Shown piece after piece: positions 17,889 through 26,494 of a stretch of 64,000 bases of DNA. The stretch covers positions 1 to 64,000 of the forward strand of contig CAJTMV010000019.1 of assembly GCA_910577225.1 (NCBI GenBank). Reading direction: 5' to 3'. The position numbers and the translations under genes were made by a program. The stretch's first letter is position 1, and each line of letters begins with the position of its first letter. This stretch comes from an uncultured Eubacterium sp. (GTDB taxonomy: Bacteria > Bacillota > Clostridia > Lachnospirales > Lachnospiraceae). The notes beneath the pieces were generated by a model. The model was given only the letters and a program-made list of their open reading frames with translations, had not been told where the DNA came from and did not search any database.

Positions 17889-18404
17889 TTATGATTCTGT
17901 ATATTCTCCCACGCCCTGCAGCGCCCGCTCCAGCAGACCCAGTGCGGTTTCCACTGCCAGAGCGCGTACCTGTGCCCGTTCGCCGGCAAATAAATGTTCT
18001 TCTGCGATGGTAACTCCGTTTACATAACAGCCAATATAGACAAGTCCTACCGGTTTTTCCTCTGTCCCGCCATCCGGCCCGGCAATACCGGTAGTTGCAA
18101 GCGCCGCCTGTGCTCCCGCCTGTCTGGCTGCCCCCTGTGCCATTTCCAGTGCGGTCTGTTCGCTGACTGCGCCATAAGCGCTGAGCGTATCCTTTGATAC
18201 CTCAAGCAGTTTTTCTTTTGCTTCGTTGGAATAGGTAATATACCCTTCCTTATAGACCTCTGAGGCTCCCGCAACGTTCAGCAGGCGTCCGGCCAGAAGT
18301 CCTCCGGTGCACGACTCTGTCGTCGTAACCGTAAATCCGCGCTGTTTTAGCAACGCTACAACGCGTTCTTCCAGTGAATGTTCTCTTTCATATGCTCTGT
18401 TCAT
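17889..18404 (-). CDS. pncC: Nicotinamide-nucleotide amidohydrolase, CinA C-terminal type
   Basis: 171 aa: only the CinA C-terminal amidohydrolase domain, without the N-terminal MocF-like part. Motifs TTTESCTGGLLAGRLLNVAG (catalytic Ser), YITYSNEAKEKLL and ATTGIAGPDGGTEEKPVGLV. Deamidates NMN to NaMN in pyridine nucleotide recycling. Start 18404 has GAGGGG about 5 nt upstream; a GTG 18 bp earlier overlaps no site. Confidence 0.94.
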   Translation of the reverse strand: MNRAYEREHSLEERVVALLKQRGFTVTTTESCTGGLLAGRLLNVAGASEVYKEGYITYSNEAKEKLLEVSKDTLSAYGAVSEQTALEMAQGAARQAGAQAALATTGIAGPDGGTEEKPVGLVYIGCYVNGVTIAEEHLFAGERAQVRALAVETALGLLERALQGVGEYTES

Positions 18405-18554
18405 AATTCCCCTCTCATTCACCGAATCCGTAACAGTTCGTATGAATTTCTCTGTTACTTAAATTCAGATATAATATTTTACATCTATTTCCGCTCCCTG
18501 CAGCGTATCTTCCTCATACCTTCCGCAAAGCGGGAATGATTTTTCAGACAGGCG

Positions 18555-19097
18555 TTAACTCTGCTCTTTTAACACTCCTTTATTTTTTATTAAATAATCT
18601 GCTAACGATATCACCGTAAGCGCCAGCGAAAGATACGTCAGTATTACGCCAAGTACCTGAAACGCTTGCTGATTCACGTCCAGAATCAGCACAATAATCA
18701 TCAGCATCTGAAACGTCGTTTTGAATTTTCCCCAGTAGCTTGCCGCAATCACAATCTGATGCTCTGCTGCGATCAGACGAAAGCCGCTGATAATAAACTC
18801 CCGTGCAATAATAATAATTACAATCCAGGACGCGAGCTTTTTCATATCGACCAGACAGATCAGCGCGGAACATACCAGTAGTTTATCTGCAAGCGGGTCC
18901 ATAAATTTGCCGAAATTTGTCACTAAATTGTATTTTCGTGCGATTTTTCCATCCAGCAGGTCTGTCAGGCTTGCAATAATAAAAATGGCTGTCGCGATAT
19001 ATTTACCGTTTGCTGCAAAAGCCGGCGCCAGCAGGAAAAATACAAAAAACGGGATCAGCAGAACACGCAGCAGCGTAAGTTTGTTTGGCAGATTCAT
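18555..19097 (-). CDS. pgsA: CDP-diacylglycerol--glycerol-3-phosphate 3-phosphatidyltransferase
   Basis: 180 aa, four to five membrane segments. The CDP-alcohol phosphotransferase signature is complete (TDLLDGKIARKYN...FGKFMDPLADK: DxxDGxxAR, then GxxxDxxxD). Makes phosphatidylglycerophosphate. AAGGAGGAGG precedes the ATG. 26 bp downstream of rimO, as in many Firmicutes. Confidence 0.95.
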   Translation of the reverse strand: MNLPNKLTLLRVLLIPFFVFFLLAPAFAANGKYIATAIFIIASLTDLLDGKIARKYNLVTNFGKFMDPLADKLLVCSALICLVDMKKLASWIVIIIIAREFIISGFRLIAAEHQIVIAASYWGKFKTTFQMLMIIVLILDVNQQAFQVLGVILTYLSLALTVISLADYLIKNKGVLKEQS

Positions 19098-19122
19098 AAT
19101 TTCCTCCTCCTTTTCGTCCTTG

Positions 19123-20466
19123 TTACGGAATGATTTCCGCCGTCAGGTCATAGTCCAGTGAACCGGTCACCCGTGCGTTCACAAAATCCCCCGTCATCAG
19201 CTGCGTATCCGCACCTGAAAGAAACACATAGCCGTCAATATCCGGCGCGTCCCGATAGGTTCTGGCCGCATAGATATTTTCATCCGGCAGCTTTCCTTCG
19301 ACAAACGCCTCTATGATCTGGCCTTTCCTGTTTTTCGTCTGGTCAAAAATAATCTCCTGTTCCAGTTCCATCACCTCTTCCTGCCAGGTCAGCTTTGTCT
19401 CCTCTTCTACCTGGTCCGGAAATTTTTCCGCCGCAGTCCCCTCCTCCGGCGAATAGGTAAATGCACCCAGACGGTCAAATTCCATTTCGTTTAAAAATTC
19501 CATCAGTTCTTCATGCTGCGCCTGCGTTTCCCCCGGAAAGCCGCAGATAATCGTCGTCCGAAGACAGATATCCGGAATTTCCTTCCGCAGCTTTTCAATC
19601 ATATCCTCAATCCTGCGCCTGTCTGTCCGTCTTCCCATGCGGCGCAGGATCTCGTCGCTGGCATGCTGAATCGGCATATCCAGATAGTGACAGACCTTTT
19701 CGTTCCGTTTGATGGCAGCGATCAGATTGTCGTCGATTTCTTCCGGATAACAGTATAAAATACGAATCCAGTGCAGTCCTTCGATCCGGTTTAGCTCGTC
19801 CAGCAGCCGATACAGTGATTTTTCCCCATACAAATCCGTGCCGTATAAGGTAGTTTCCTGCGCGACCAGAATCAGCTCTTTTACCCCTGCACGCGCCAGT
19901 TCGTTTGCCTGCTCCAGCAGCTCCTCCATCGGAACGCTGCGGTAGCTGCCCCGAACGGACGGAATGATGCAGTACGTACAATGCTTGTCGCACCCTTCCG
20001 CTATTTTCAAATATGCAAAATGACCGCCCGTCGTAACGCTCCGCTTATGCCCTGCCTCCGGCAGTCCTTCCAGCGTATGGAAATTTTCATACGTCTTTCC
20101 CTGCAGCGTTTCCAGGATGGCGGCTACGATCCTGTCGTAACTGTTTGTCCCTAACACAGCGTTCACCTCAGGGATTTCCTGCCGGATTTCCTGCTGGTAA
20201 CGCTGTGCCAGACAACCGGTTACAAGCAGCGCTTTGCAGCTGCCGCTTTTTTTATATTCTGCCATTTCCAAAATAGTATTGATACTTTCTTCCTTCGCAT
20301 CGTTAATAAAACAGCAGGTATTAATAATGATTACATCCGCCTTGTCTTCTTCATTTGTAATGGCCCATCCATGTTCCTGAATCATCCCAAGCATTAACTC
20401 GGAATCTACCAGGTTCTTATCGCATCCCAGCGAGACAAAAAAGACATTGCATAACTCTGCTTTCAT
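19123..20466 (-). CDS. rimO: Ribosomal protein S12 methylthiotransferase RimO
   Basis: 447 aa. N-terminal MTTase domain with Cys in VSLGCDKNLVDSE (residue 14 region), radical SAM motif AEGCDKHCTYCIIPSVRGSYR, and a C-terminal TRAM-like domain. The SLGCDKN and IIPSVRG wording distinguishes RimO from MiaB. It methylthiolates Asp of S12. The start at 20466 (AAGGAGA, 8 nt) is chosen over upstream in-frame codons that extend into rpoZ. Confidence 0.95.
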   Translation of the reverse strand: MKAELCNVFFVSLGCDKNLVDSELMLGMIQEHGWAITNEEDKADVIIINTCCFINDAKEESINTILEMAEYKKSGSCKALLVTGCLAQRYQQEIRQEIPEVNAVLGTNSYDRIVAAILETLQGKTYENFHTLEGLPEAGHKRSVTTGGHFAYLKIAEGCDKHCTYCIIPSVRGSYRSVPMEELLEQANELARAGVKELILVAQETTLYGTDLYGEKSLYRLLDELNRIEGLHWIRILYCYPEEIDDNLIAAIKRNEKVCHYLDMPIQHASDEILRRMGRRTDRRRIEDMIEKLRKEIPDICLRTTIICGFPGETQAQHEELMEFLNEMEFDRLGAFTYSPEEGTAAEKFPDQVEEETKLTWQEEVMELEQEIIFDQTKNRKGQIIEAFVEGKLPDENIYAARTYRDAPDIDGYVFLSGADTQLMTGDFVNARVTGSLDYDLTAEIIP

Positions 20467-20515
20467 AAAATATTCTCCTTGTAAAAAAGGTTGTGCGGTA
20501 AGCACAACCCTCTGC

Positions 20516-20791
20516 TCAGACTTCTGAATGCTCCTGCGTCGCCTCATCTGCCGCTTCATCTTCCCCGACAATCTTTACCTTGCCTTCGTAAAGTTCCTGA
20601 ACAGCAACGGACAAAGGCTTTCTGCCGCCAGATTTTGCAATCATCGGCTCGTCTCCGCCGATAATCTGCCTTGCCCGTTTTGCAGTCGCGATCACAATGG
20701 AATAACGACTGTTAATTACCGGCTCCTCGCCGATCTCCGTCTGGTCGCTGTTAACCACCTGCATTAATTCCACATAAGATGGATGTATCAT
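20516..20791 (-). CDS. rpoZ: RNA polymerase omega subunit
   Basis: 91 aa. MIHPSYVELM, NSRYSIVIATAKRARQII and KPLSVAVQELYEGKV match RpoZ. Acidic C-terminal extension. GGAGA 8 nt upstream. Lies directly after remA; gmk, which normally sits between them, is absent. Confidence 0.93.
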   Translation of the reverse strand: MIHPSYVELMQVVNSDQTEIGEEPVINSRYSIVIATAKRARQIIGGDEPMIAKSGGRKPLSVAVQELYEGKVKIVGEDEAADEATQEHSEV

Positions 20792-20806
20792 ATCATTGAT
20801 CTCCTT

Positions 20807-21073
20807 TCAGTCTGTCTTTCCTTCCGGCATTCGCTCTTCATTTCCAAAACGTCCGGCCAGTGTATCCGGCTGCAGCGCCGAAATCACAACCATCTGGTTT
20901 TCCGTAAAAATAACCGCTCTTGTACGGCGTCCCTGCGTCGCGTCGATCAGTCTGTTTTCCTCCTTTGCGCGCTGGATCTGCCGCTTTGCCGGTGCAGAAT
21001 CCGGGGTAATGATGCATAAAATCTTATCTGTATTTACAACATTCCCAAATCCAATATTCATTAACTTTGCCAT
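20807..21073 (-). CDS. remA: RemA-family (DUF370) regulator
   Basis: 88 aa. MNIGFGNVVNTDKILCIITPDSAPAKR is the conserved N-terminus of the RemA/YlzA family, DNA-binding ring-forming regulators of extracellular matrix genes in Bacillus. The second half contains RRTRAVIFTENQMVVISAL. Conserved position after yicC. Confidence 0.94.
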   Translation of the reverse strand: MAKLMNIGFGNVVNTDKILCIITPDSAPAKRQIQRAKEENRLIDATQGRRTRAVIFTENQMVVISALQPDTLAGRFGNEERMPEGKTD

Positions 21074-21085
21074 TTCAGATCATCC

Positions 21086-21964
21086 CTACTCAATATTCTG
21101 GATTTGTTCTCTGACTTTCTCTATCGAAGTCTTTAACTCGATACCGGTATCCGAAACAGCCAGATCGCTTGTTTTCGACAGTATGGTATTGGCTTCCCGA
21201 TTCATTTCCTGTGCGATAAAATCCAGCTTTCTTCCAATACTTCCGCCGCCAAGCAGCTCTTTTTTGACTGCTTCGATATGACTGTGCAGCCGTACGATCT
21301 CCTCGTCCACACAGACTTTATCCGCGTAAATCGTCACTTCTGCCGCAATACGGCTCTCATCCAGCTGCTTATCCCCCAGCAGCTCCTTTACTTTTGTCCT
21401 GAGCTTTTCATGATACTGCTGTATGATCTGCGGAGAATGCTCTTCGATAAAGCGGACGTCACAAAGCATCTCATCCAGCTTCTTTATCAGATCGTTTTTC
21501 AGATTCTCTCCTTCTTTGGTACGGGAATCCACAAACAGCCGCGCCGCTCCCCGCACCGCCTCTTCCAGCACTTCTTTGATTTCAGACTCATCCACGTCCT
21601 GCTCCTGCATTGTAAATACATCGGGAAATCTGGCCAGCGTGCCAGTCGTAATATCGTCTCTGATCTGAAAGGTATCCGCCATCTGACGCAGATACTTCAA
21701 ATATTCGCCGGCAAGCGCCTCATTGTAACAAAGTGCGCTGTCTGTCTGCGAATCATCCTCAAAGGATACAAATACGTCGACCTTGCCTCTTTGTATATAT
21801 TCCTTTAAAATCGTACGAATGGCGCTTTCAAAATTACTGAGCTTTTTAGGTATCCTGACACTGATATCCAGATATCTATGATTGACAGCTCTCATCTCTA
21901 CCGCAATTTTCATCTTGTCCCTGACAGCCTCATATCTGCCAAACCCGGTCATGCTCTTTATCAT
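21086..21964 (-). CDS. yicC: YicC-family endoribonuclease-like protein
   Basis: 292 aa. N-terminus MIKSMTGFGRYEAV and C-terminus GRKLDFIAQEMNREANTILSK are the YicC signature; family members are reported to affect RNA stability. Start at 21964 with AGG 5 nt upstream; the frame begins 18 bp earlier without a better site. First gene of a run yicC-remA-rpoZ-rimO-pgsA-pncC that follows a good promoter at 22028-22056. Confidence 0.95.
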   Translation of the reverse strand: MIKSMTGFGRYEAVRDKMKIAVEMRAVNHRYLDISVRIPKKLSNFESAIRTILKEYIQRGKVDVFVSFEDDSQTDSALCYNEALAGEYLKYLRQMADTFQIRDDITTGTLARFPDVFTMQEQDVDESEIKEVLEEAVRGAARLFVDSRTKEGENLKNDLIKKLDEMLCDVRFIEEHSPQIIQQYHEKLRTKVKELLGDKQLDESRIAAEVTIYADKVCVDEEIVRLHSHIEAVKKELLGGGSIGRKLDFIAQEMNREANTILSKTSDLAVSDTGIELKTSIEKVREQIQNIE

Positions 21965-22027
21965 AATTCCTGTTTCCTCCAATCGGGATTACCGATTCTG
22001 AGTTGTTCTTTTTGCATAGATATACTT

Positions 22028-22056
22028 ATTATAGACATTTGGATGGTATTAGTCAA
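22028..22056 (-). promoter_or_regulatory. Sigma-A promoter upstream of yicC
   Basis: On the minus strand TTGACT (22056-22051) and TATAAT (22033-22028) are separated by 17 bp, about 60 bp before yicC. Matches consensus at 11 of 12 positions. Confidence 0.8.
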
Positions 22057-22117
22057 TTTTTTCTTGGAAAATTTTGAAATATTTTATAAACGGATGCTGG
22101 CATGGCGGCAAACCTGC

Positions 22118-23854
22118 TTATTCTGCCAGCAGCTCGATCCCCGTAACATCCGGATGAATCGTCATCGAATAGTTCGTATAATACACCACAAATCCCGGCG
22201 CCGATCCATTTGGTTTTTTTACATTTTTACGCTGCAGATAATCGATCTCCAGTTTTTCTGCATCTCTGCCCTTTGAATAATAGCCTGCCAGCATTGCCGC
22301 TTCTTCAAAAGTCCGGTCCGGCAGCTCCTGACCGTTGGCTTTGACGATGACATGAGAACCCGGCATTTTTTTTGCATGGAACCACCAGTCTCCTCCGTTT
22401 GCAAATTTAAACGTCAGTTCTTCGTTTTGATAGTTGTTCTTTCCTATATAAATATCAAATCCGTCTGAAGAACGATAATGAAACGGCCTGCTTTTTATTT
22501 TCTGCTTTTTTTCGTGTCCTTTGCGCCGGATATATCCATATTCCGTCAGTTCCTGTTTGATCTGCACCAGATCGTCTTCGCTCATTGCGATATCCAGCGA
22601 TGTGGCGATGGATTCCAGATGTTCGATTTCTGCCTTTGTTTCTACGGTCAGATCTGTCAATGCTTCACAGGTTCGCTTTAATTTCCCGTATTTTTCAAAA
22701 TATTTTTTTGAATTTTCCATCGGCGTCAGCTGTGGATCTAATGGAATCCGAATCGTTTCATTCGTATAGTAATTGAGCGCCTCCAGTGTTTTTGCGCCCT
22801 CCTCCAGTCCATAGCCATAAGTGTGTATCAGTTCTCCGTATATTTTATACTTATCCCGCTTTTCCGTATCTTTGAGCTGTTTTAACTGGAGCTGGTATTT
22901 TTTGTGTGAGCGTTCCAGCGCAGTCGCTGTAATTTTTCTCAGATCGACGGATTTTTGACGGATTCTCGTATACGTATCCCTCGCCGCATAAAAATGCTCC
23001 AGTATGGCCGAGATCGACGCGGACGCTTCTGTCTCCAGATGGTGGTACTGCGTAAGCTGTACTGAGGAAAATTCAAACGGTCTTTTATTTTCCATCACAA
23101 TGTTTGGATAAAACTTCTCTTCCTGGATCTGCTGCATCATAGCAAGGAACTGCTGGCACAAACGCGCTTTTTCTTCTTTTGAAAGGCTGGCCGTCGGCGC
23201 GTCGCCGTCCAGTCCGGCCCGATAGCAGATCTCGTTAGCGATGCACGGGCTGATTCCGGTATATGCGGTGTAAATGGCTTTTGCCGCAGTCAGCGGTTTG
23301 TCTGCCACCAGTTCCCAAAACTGCGCTTCATCTGCAGACAGCGGGTTATTTTTCCCCTGCGTCGGAATAAAATAGTCCCGTCCCGGCAGCACTTCGCGGA
23401 CAGAGCTGACCTGCGCGGATACATGCTTGATACTGTCGATAATCCTTTGATTCTCATCGGTAAAAATCAGGTTGCTGTGTTTGCCCATCAGCTCGATCGT
23501 AAGCGTCTTTTTACGTACGTCGCCCAGATCGTCCAGATGCTCGATTTCAAAATGAATGATGCGCTCCATCTCTGGCTGCCAGATTTTAACAATGCGTCCG
23601 TTTGAAATATGCTTGCGCAGCAGCATACAGAAATTGGGCGCGGTCAAAGGACCCGGTTTATTTGTATCTGTCAGATAAATTAACGGCAAAGACGCGCTTG
23701 CGGATAAAAACAGACGTTTCTGTCCGTTTGCTCCCTTGAGCGTCAATAGCAGCGCATCCTTTTCCGGCTGTGCAATTTTATAAATACGCGCGTGCAACGC
23801 GATCTGATTTAATTCTGTGACCAGATTTGCGATTACAATTCCGTCAAAAGCCAA
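22118..23854 (-). CDS. rqcH: RqcH / NFACT family protein (Rqc2 homologue, FbpA-like)
   Basis: 578 aa. N-terminal NFACT-N domain (AFDGIVIANLVTELN, LTAPNFCMLLRKHI, LMGKHSNLIFTD), central coiled coil (about 280-430) and C-terminal NFACT-R domain (KFANGGDWWFHAKKMPGSHV). The family adds alanine tails on stalled 50S-peptidyl complexes; older annotation calls it fibronectin-binding protein. I prefer the TTG start at 23854 (AAGGGAG 8 nt upstream, MAFDG N-terminus usual) over the GTG at 23863, which overlaps the ribosome site. Confidence 0.92.
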   Translation of the reverse strand: MAFDGIVIANLVTELNQIALHARIYKIAQPEKDALLLTLKGANGQKRLFLSASASLPLIYLTDTNKPGPLTAPNFCMLLRKHISNGRIVKIWQPEMERIIHFEIEHLDDLGDVRKKTLTIELMGKHSNLIFTDENQRIIDSIKHVSAQVSSVREVLPGRDYFIPTQGKNNPLSADEAQFWELVADKPLTAAKAIYTAYTGISPCIANEICYRAGLDGDAPTASLSKEEKARLCQQFLAMMQQIQEEKFYPNIVMENKRPFEFSSVQLTQYHHLETEASASISAILEHFYAARDTYTRIRQKSVDLRKITATALERSHKKYQLQLKQLKDTEKRDKYKIYGELIHTYGYGLEEGAKTLEALNYYTNETIRIPLDPQLTPMENSKKYFEKYGKLKRTCEALTDLTVETKAEIEHLESIATSLDIAMSEDDLVQIKQELTEYGYIRRKGHEKKQKIKSRPFHYRSSDGFDIYIGKNNYQNEELTFKFANGGDWWFHAKKMPGSHVIVKANGQELPDRTFEEAAMLAGYYSKGRDAEKLEIDYLQRKNVKKPNGSAPGFVVYYTNYSMTIHPDVTGIELLAE

Positions 23855-24022
23855 AACTATCACTCCCTTCTACGGCATTGTAACGTAAATGCGCCGATAT
23901 CGCAAGTTCTTTTCTCTAAAAAGTTCTGTCCGCACGTTTCTTTGAGATGACCGCAGGCATCCTGCTGTCCAGAATTTTCCTGTATTTACATGCATCCCCA
24001 GAGTAAGAAAATCTGTTTCGGA

Positions 24023-24054
24023 CATAATAGTCTTGTAAACAAACATGTTTACAA
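24023..24054 (+). promoter_or_regulatory. Promoter-like -10 and 8-bp palindrome before the ssp gene
   Basis: CATAATA at 24023-24029 fits the -10 of forespore sigma-G promoters; the -35 (near 24001-24005) is not convincing. Just downstream, TTGTAAAC (24033-24040) and GTTTACAA (24047-24054) form a perfect inverted repeat with a 6-base loop, lying in the predicted 5' leader. It could be an operator or an mRNA hairpin. Confidence 0.4.
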
Positions 24055-24081
24055 CACTCACGATAAAGGAGGCAATGAACT

Positions 24082-24288
24082 ATGAGTAATCATTCCAATC
24101 AAAACGCGGTACCAGAGGCAAAGGAAGCATTAAACCGTTTTAAATACGAGGTCGCAGACGAACTCGGCGTGCCGCTGAAAAAGGGCTACAACGGCGATCT
24201 TACTTCCCGTCAGAACGGTTCTGTAGGTGGTTATATGGTGAAAAAGATGATTGAAGCCCAGGAAAAACAGATGGCAGGGGAAGAATAA
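24082..24288 (+). CDS. Alpha/beta-type small acid-soluble spore protein
   Basis: 68 aa. Signature KEALNRFKYEVADELGVPL (germination-protease region and DNA-binding helix) and NGDLTSRQNGSVGGYMVKKM. These proteins coat spore DNA and protect it from UV. GGAGG 8 nt upstream of the ATG. One of two clear plus-strand genes in this part, and direct evidence that the organism forms spores. Confidence 0.96.
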   Translation: MSNHSNQNAVPEAKEALNRFKYEVADELGVPLKKGYNGDLTSRQNGSVGGYMVKKMIEAQEKQMAGEE

Positions 24289-24370
24289 TCCGATTCGGAA
24301 ACTGTCTGAAATGACACGGCAGCCAATGGCATCTCATTTCTAATGTGAAGCGCCAGACAGCTGTAAACAG

Positions 24371-24420
24371 AAAAAAGGACTGATGCGCTGAGAGATTTCT
24401 CAATGCAGCAGTCCTTTTTT
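24371..24420. terminator. Bidirectional terminator between ssp and recG
   Basis: AAAAAAGGACTG (24371-24382) pairs with CAGTCCTTTTTT (24409-24420), extended by TGC/GCA inside. A T-run follows the stem in both directions, so it can end both ssp (plus) and recG (minus). Confidence 0.85.
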
Positions 24421-24423
24421 CAG

Positions 24424-26481
24424 TTACAAATTCAGCCGCTCCATCTGCCTTTCAAAATAGTCCTGTGCCTTGCGTAACAGTCCTTCGTGCTCCGGCAGCG
24501 CGAGCGCCCTGTCAAGGTCCAGAATTCTTTTTACTTCATCCGAAGCCTGCTGCAGTACCCTGGCATCCTGATAAATATCAGCCAGCTGAAACTCCATATC
24601 TCCGCTTTGTCGGATACCGAAAAAATCTCCCGGGCCACGCAGCTTTAAATCTTCGCTCGCGATCTGAAATCCGTCGTTGGTCCGGTTCAGTACGTCCAGT
24701 CTTTTGCTGGAGCCTTTTGCATCGGACGTATTGATCATAATACAGTAAGACTGCATGTCTGAGCGTCCCACACGCCCGCGCAGCTGATGCAGCTGCGCCA
24801 GTCCAAACCGCTGCGCGTCTTCGATCATCATAACCGTCGCATTCGGTACATTGACGCCGACTTCCACAACGGTCGTAGAGACAAGCACCTGTATTTCGTT
24901 TGCCGCAAATGCTTCCATTACTTTGTTTTTCATATCGGAACGCATTTTTCCATGTAAAAAGTCGACCTGAATGCCGTCTGGCAGCGCCTGTCTTAGTTTT
25001 TCGCAATAATCGGTAACATTTTCGCCTTCGGCATTTTCGCTGGCTTCTACCAGCGGACAGATCACATATGCCTGGTGTCCGGCTTCGATTTCTTTTCGTA
25101 TAAATTCATAAGCATTGGGACGCCAGCCGCTGCCAACGACACAGTTTTTAATCGGAAGCCGTCTGGCCGGAACCTCGTCGATCACCGATATATCCAGATC
25201 CCCATATAAAATAATCGCCAGCGTCCGGGGAATCGGCGTCGCGCTCATAACAAGAATATGCGGACTTTCTCCCTTTAGGGAAAACGTCTCCCGCTGTCTG
25301 ACGCCGAACCGGTGCTGCTCATCGGTAATGACAAGCGCCAGATGATCATAGACTGCTTTTTCCTGAAACAATGCGTGCGTTCCGATAATCATGGCATCGT
25401 CAAACAGCTGCATGCGTTCATATGCCCGGCGTTTCTGCTTTGCCGTCATAGCGCCGGTCAAAAGGACAAGATGCGTCTTTATGCCAAATAGTTCTACGTA
25501 CTGCTCAAACGTCTCATAATGCTGGGCGGCAAGCACTTCGGTCGGCGCCATAAGCGCGGACTGATAGCCGCTGGCAGACGCCAGATACATCGCCAAAAAC
25601 GCTACGATCGTCTTGCCGGAGCCTACGTCTCCCTGAATCAGGCGCTGCATGATATGCGGCCCATGCAGATCCCTGATGATTTCGTCCAGTACCCGCAGCT
25701 GGGCGCCGGTCAGCTTGTAAGGCAGCTTTTCAAGCAGCGGCGTAAGCAGATGTTCCTCCCGAAACTGATAGATATTTTCCAATGTCTGCCCCTGTTCTTT
25801 TTGCAGCTGCATATATAACAGGAATAAAAAGAACTCGTCGAACACCAGCCGCCGGCGCGCATCGGCCAGCGCGTCAAAATCTTTTGGAAAATGTATCTGG
25901 GAAACCGCATAATTGTATTCGGCCAGACCATATGTTTTCTTTGTCTGTGCAGGCAGATAATCCGGCAGCAGCAGTCCGGCATCCAAAACCTGGCGCAGCG
26001 TTTTTTTATACAAATTGTTCGTAAGACCGGATGTCAGACCATAAACCGGCTGCAGAGAACCAGCGACTGCTTCATATTGTACTGGCGTATAGATCACTGG
26101 CTGCTCCATCGAGAGCAGTCCTCCCTTTTCCTGTACATTCCCGTATAAAATAAAGGTCTGCCCCCTGGTCAGTGTGTTTCGTACATAAGGCATGCGAAAC
26201 CACAAGCATTCCATCTTTTTGTCCAGATGCGTACCGTTTAAGATCGCAATCTGCATGGCTTTCGTCCGTTTGACAATGACCGGCGACTCTACACGAACGA
26301 TAACGGCCTGCTTTTTTCCTGCAGAAGCCCCGCTGATTTCTACTGGTTCCGGAAACCGTGTGTATTCCCGTGGAAAACGAAGGAGTATATCACCGATGGT
26401 GTATACTCCTGTCTTTTGAAACAGCTGTTCTGTCTTTGCTCCCACGCCTTTTACGCCGCTAACCGGTGTCGTAATCTCCAT
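24424..26481 (-). CDS. recG: ATP-dependent DNA helicase RecG
   Basis: 685 aa. N-terminal wedge/OB domain, then helicase motifs: Walker A QGDVGSGKTIVAFLA, MAPTEVLAAQHYE, TGAMTAKQKR, DEQHRFGVRQRE (DExH), MSATPIPRTL, and the C-terminal STTVVEVGVNVPNA and QLRGRVGRS. Regresses stalled forks and branch-migrates Holliday junctions. Starts either at ATG 26481 or at a GTG 9 bp upstream; ATG is used. Follows the DAK2 gene by 13 bp. Confidence 0.96.
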   Translation of the reverse strand: MEITTPVSGVKGVGAKTEQLFQKTGVYTIGDILLRFPREYTRFPEPVEISGASAGKKQAVIVRVESPVIVKRTKAMQIAILNGTHLDKKMECLWFRMPYVRNTLTRGQTFILYGNVQEKGGLLSMEQPVIYTPVQYEAVAGSLQPVYGLTSGLTNNLYKKTLRQVLDAGLLLPDYLPAQTKKTYGLAEYNYAVSQIHFPKDFDALADARRRLVFDEFFLFLLYMQLQKEQGQTLENIYQFREEHLLTPLLEKLPYKLTGAQLRVLDEIIRDLHGPHIMQRLIQGDVGSGKTIVAFLAMYLASASGYQSALMAPTEVLAAQHYETFEQYVELFGIKTHLVLLTGAMTAKQKRRAYERMQLFDDAMIIGTHALFQEKAVYDHLALVITDEQHRFGVRQRETFSLKGESPHILVMSATPIPRTLAIILYGDLDISVIDEVPARRLPIKNCVVGSGWRPNAYEFIRKEIEAGHQAYVICPLVEASENAEGENVTDYCEKLRQALPDGIQVDFLHGKMRSDMKNKVMEAFAANEIQVLVSTTVVEVGVNVPNATVMMIEDAQRFGLAQLHQLRGRVGRSDMQSYCIMINTSDAKGSSKRLDVLNRTNDGFQIASEDLKLRGPGDFFGIRQSGDMEFQLADIYQDARVLQQASDEVKRILDLDRALALPEHEGLLRKAQDYFERQMERLNL

Positions 26482-26494
26482 GGAAACCACCAGC

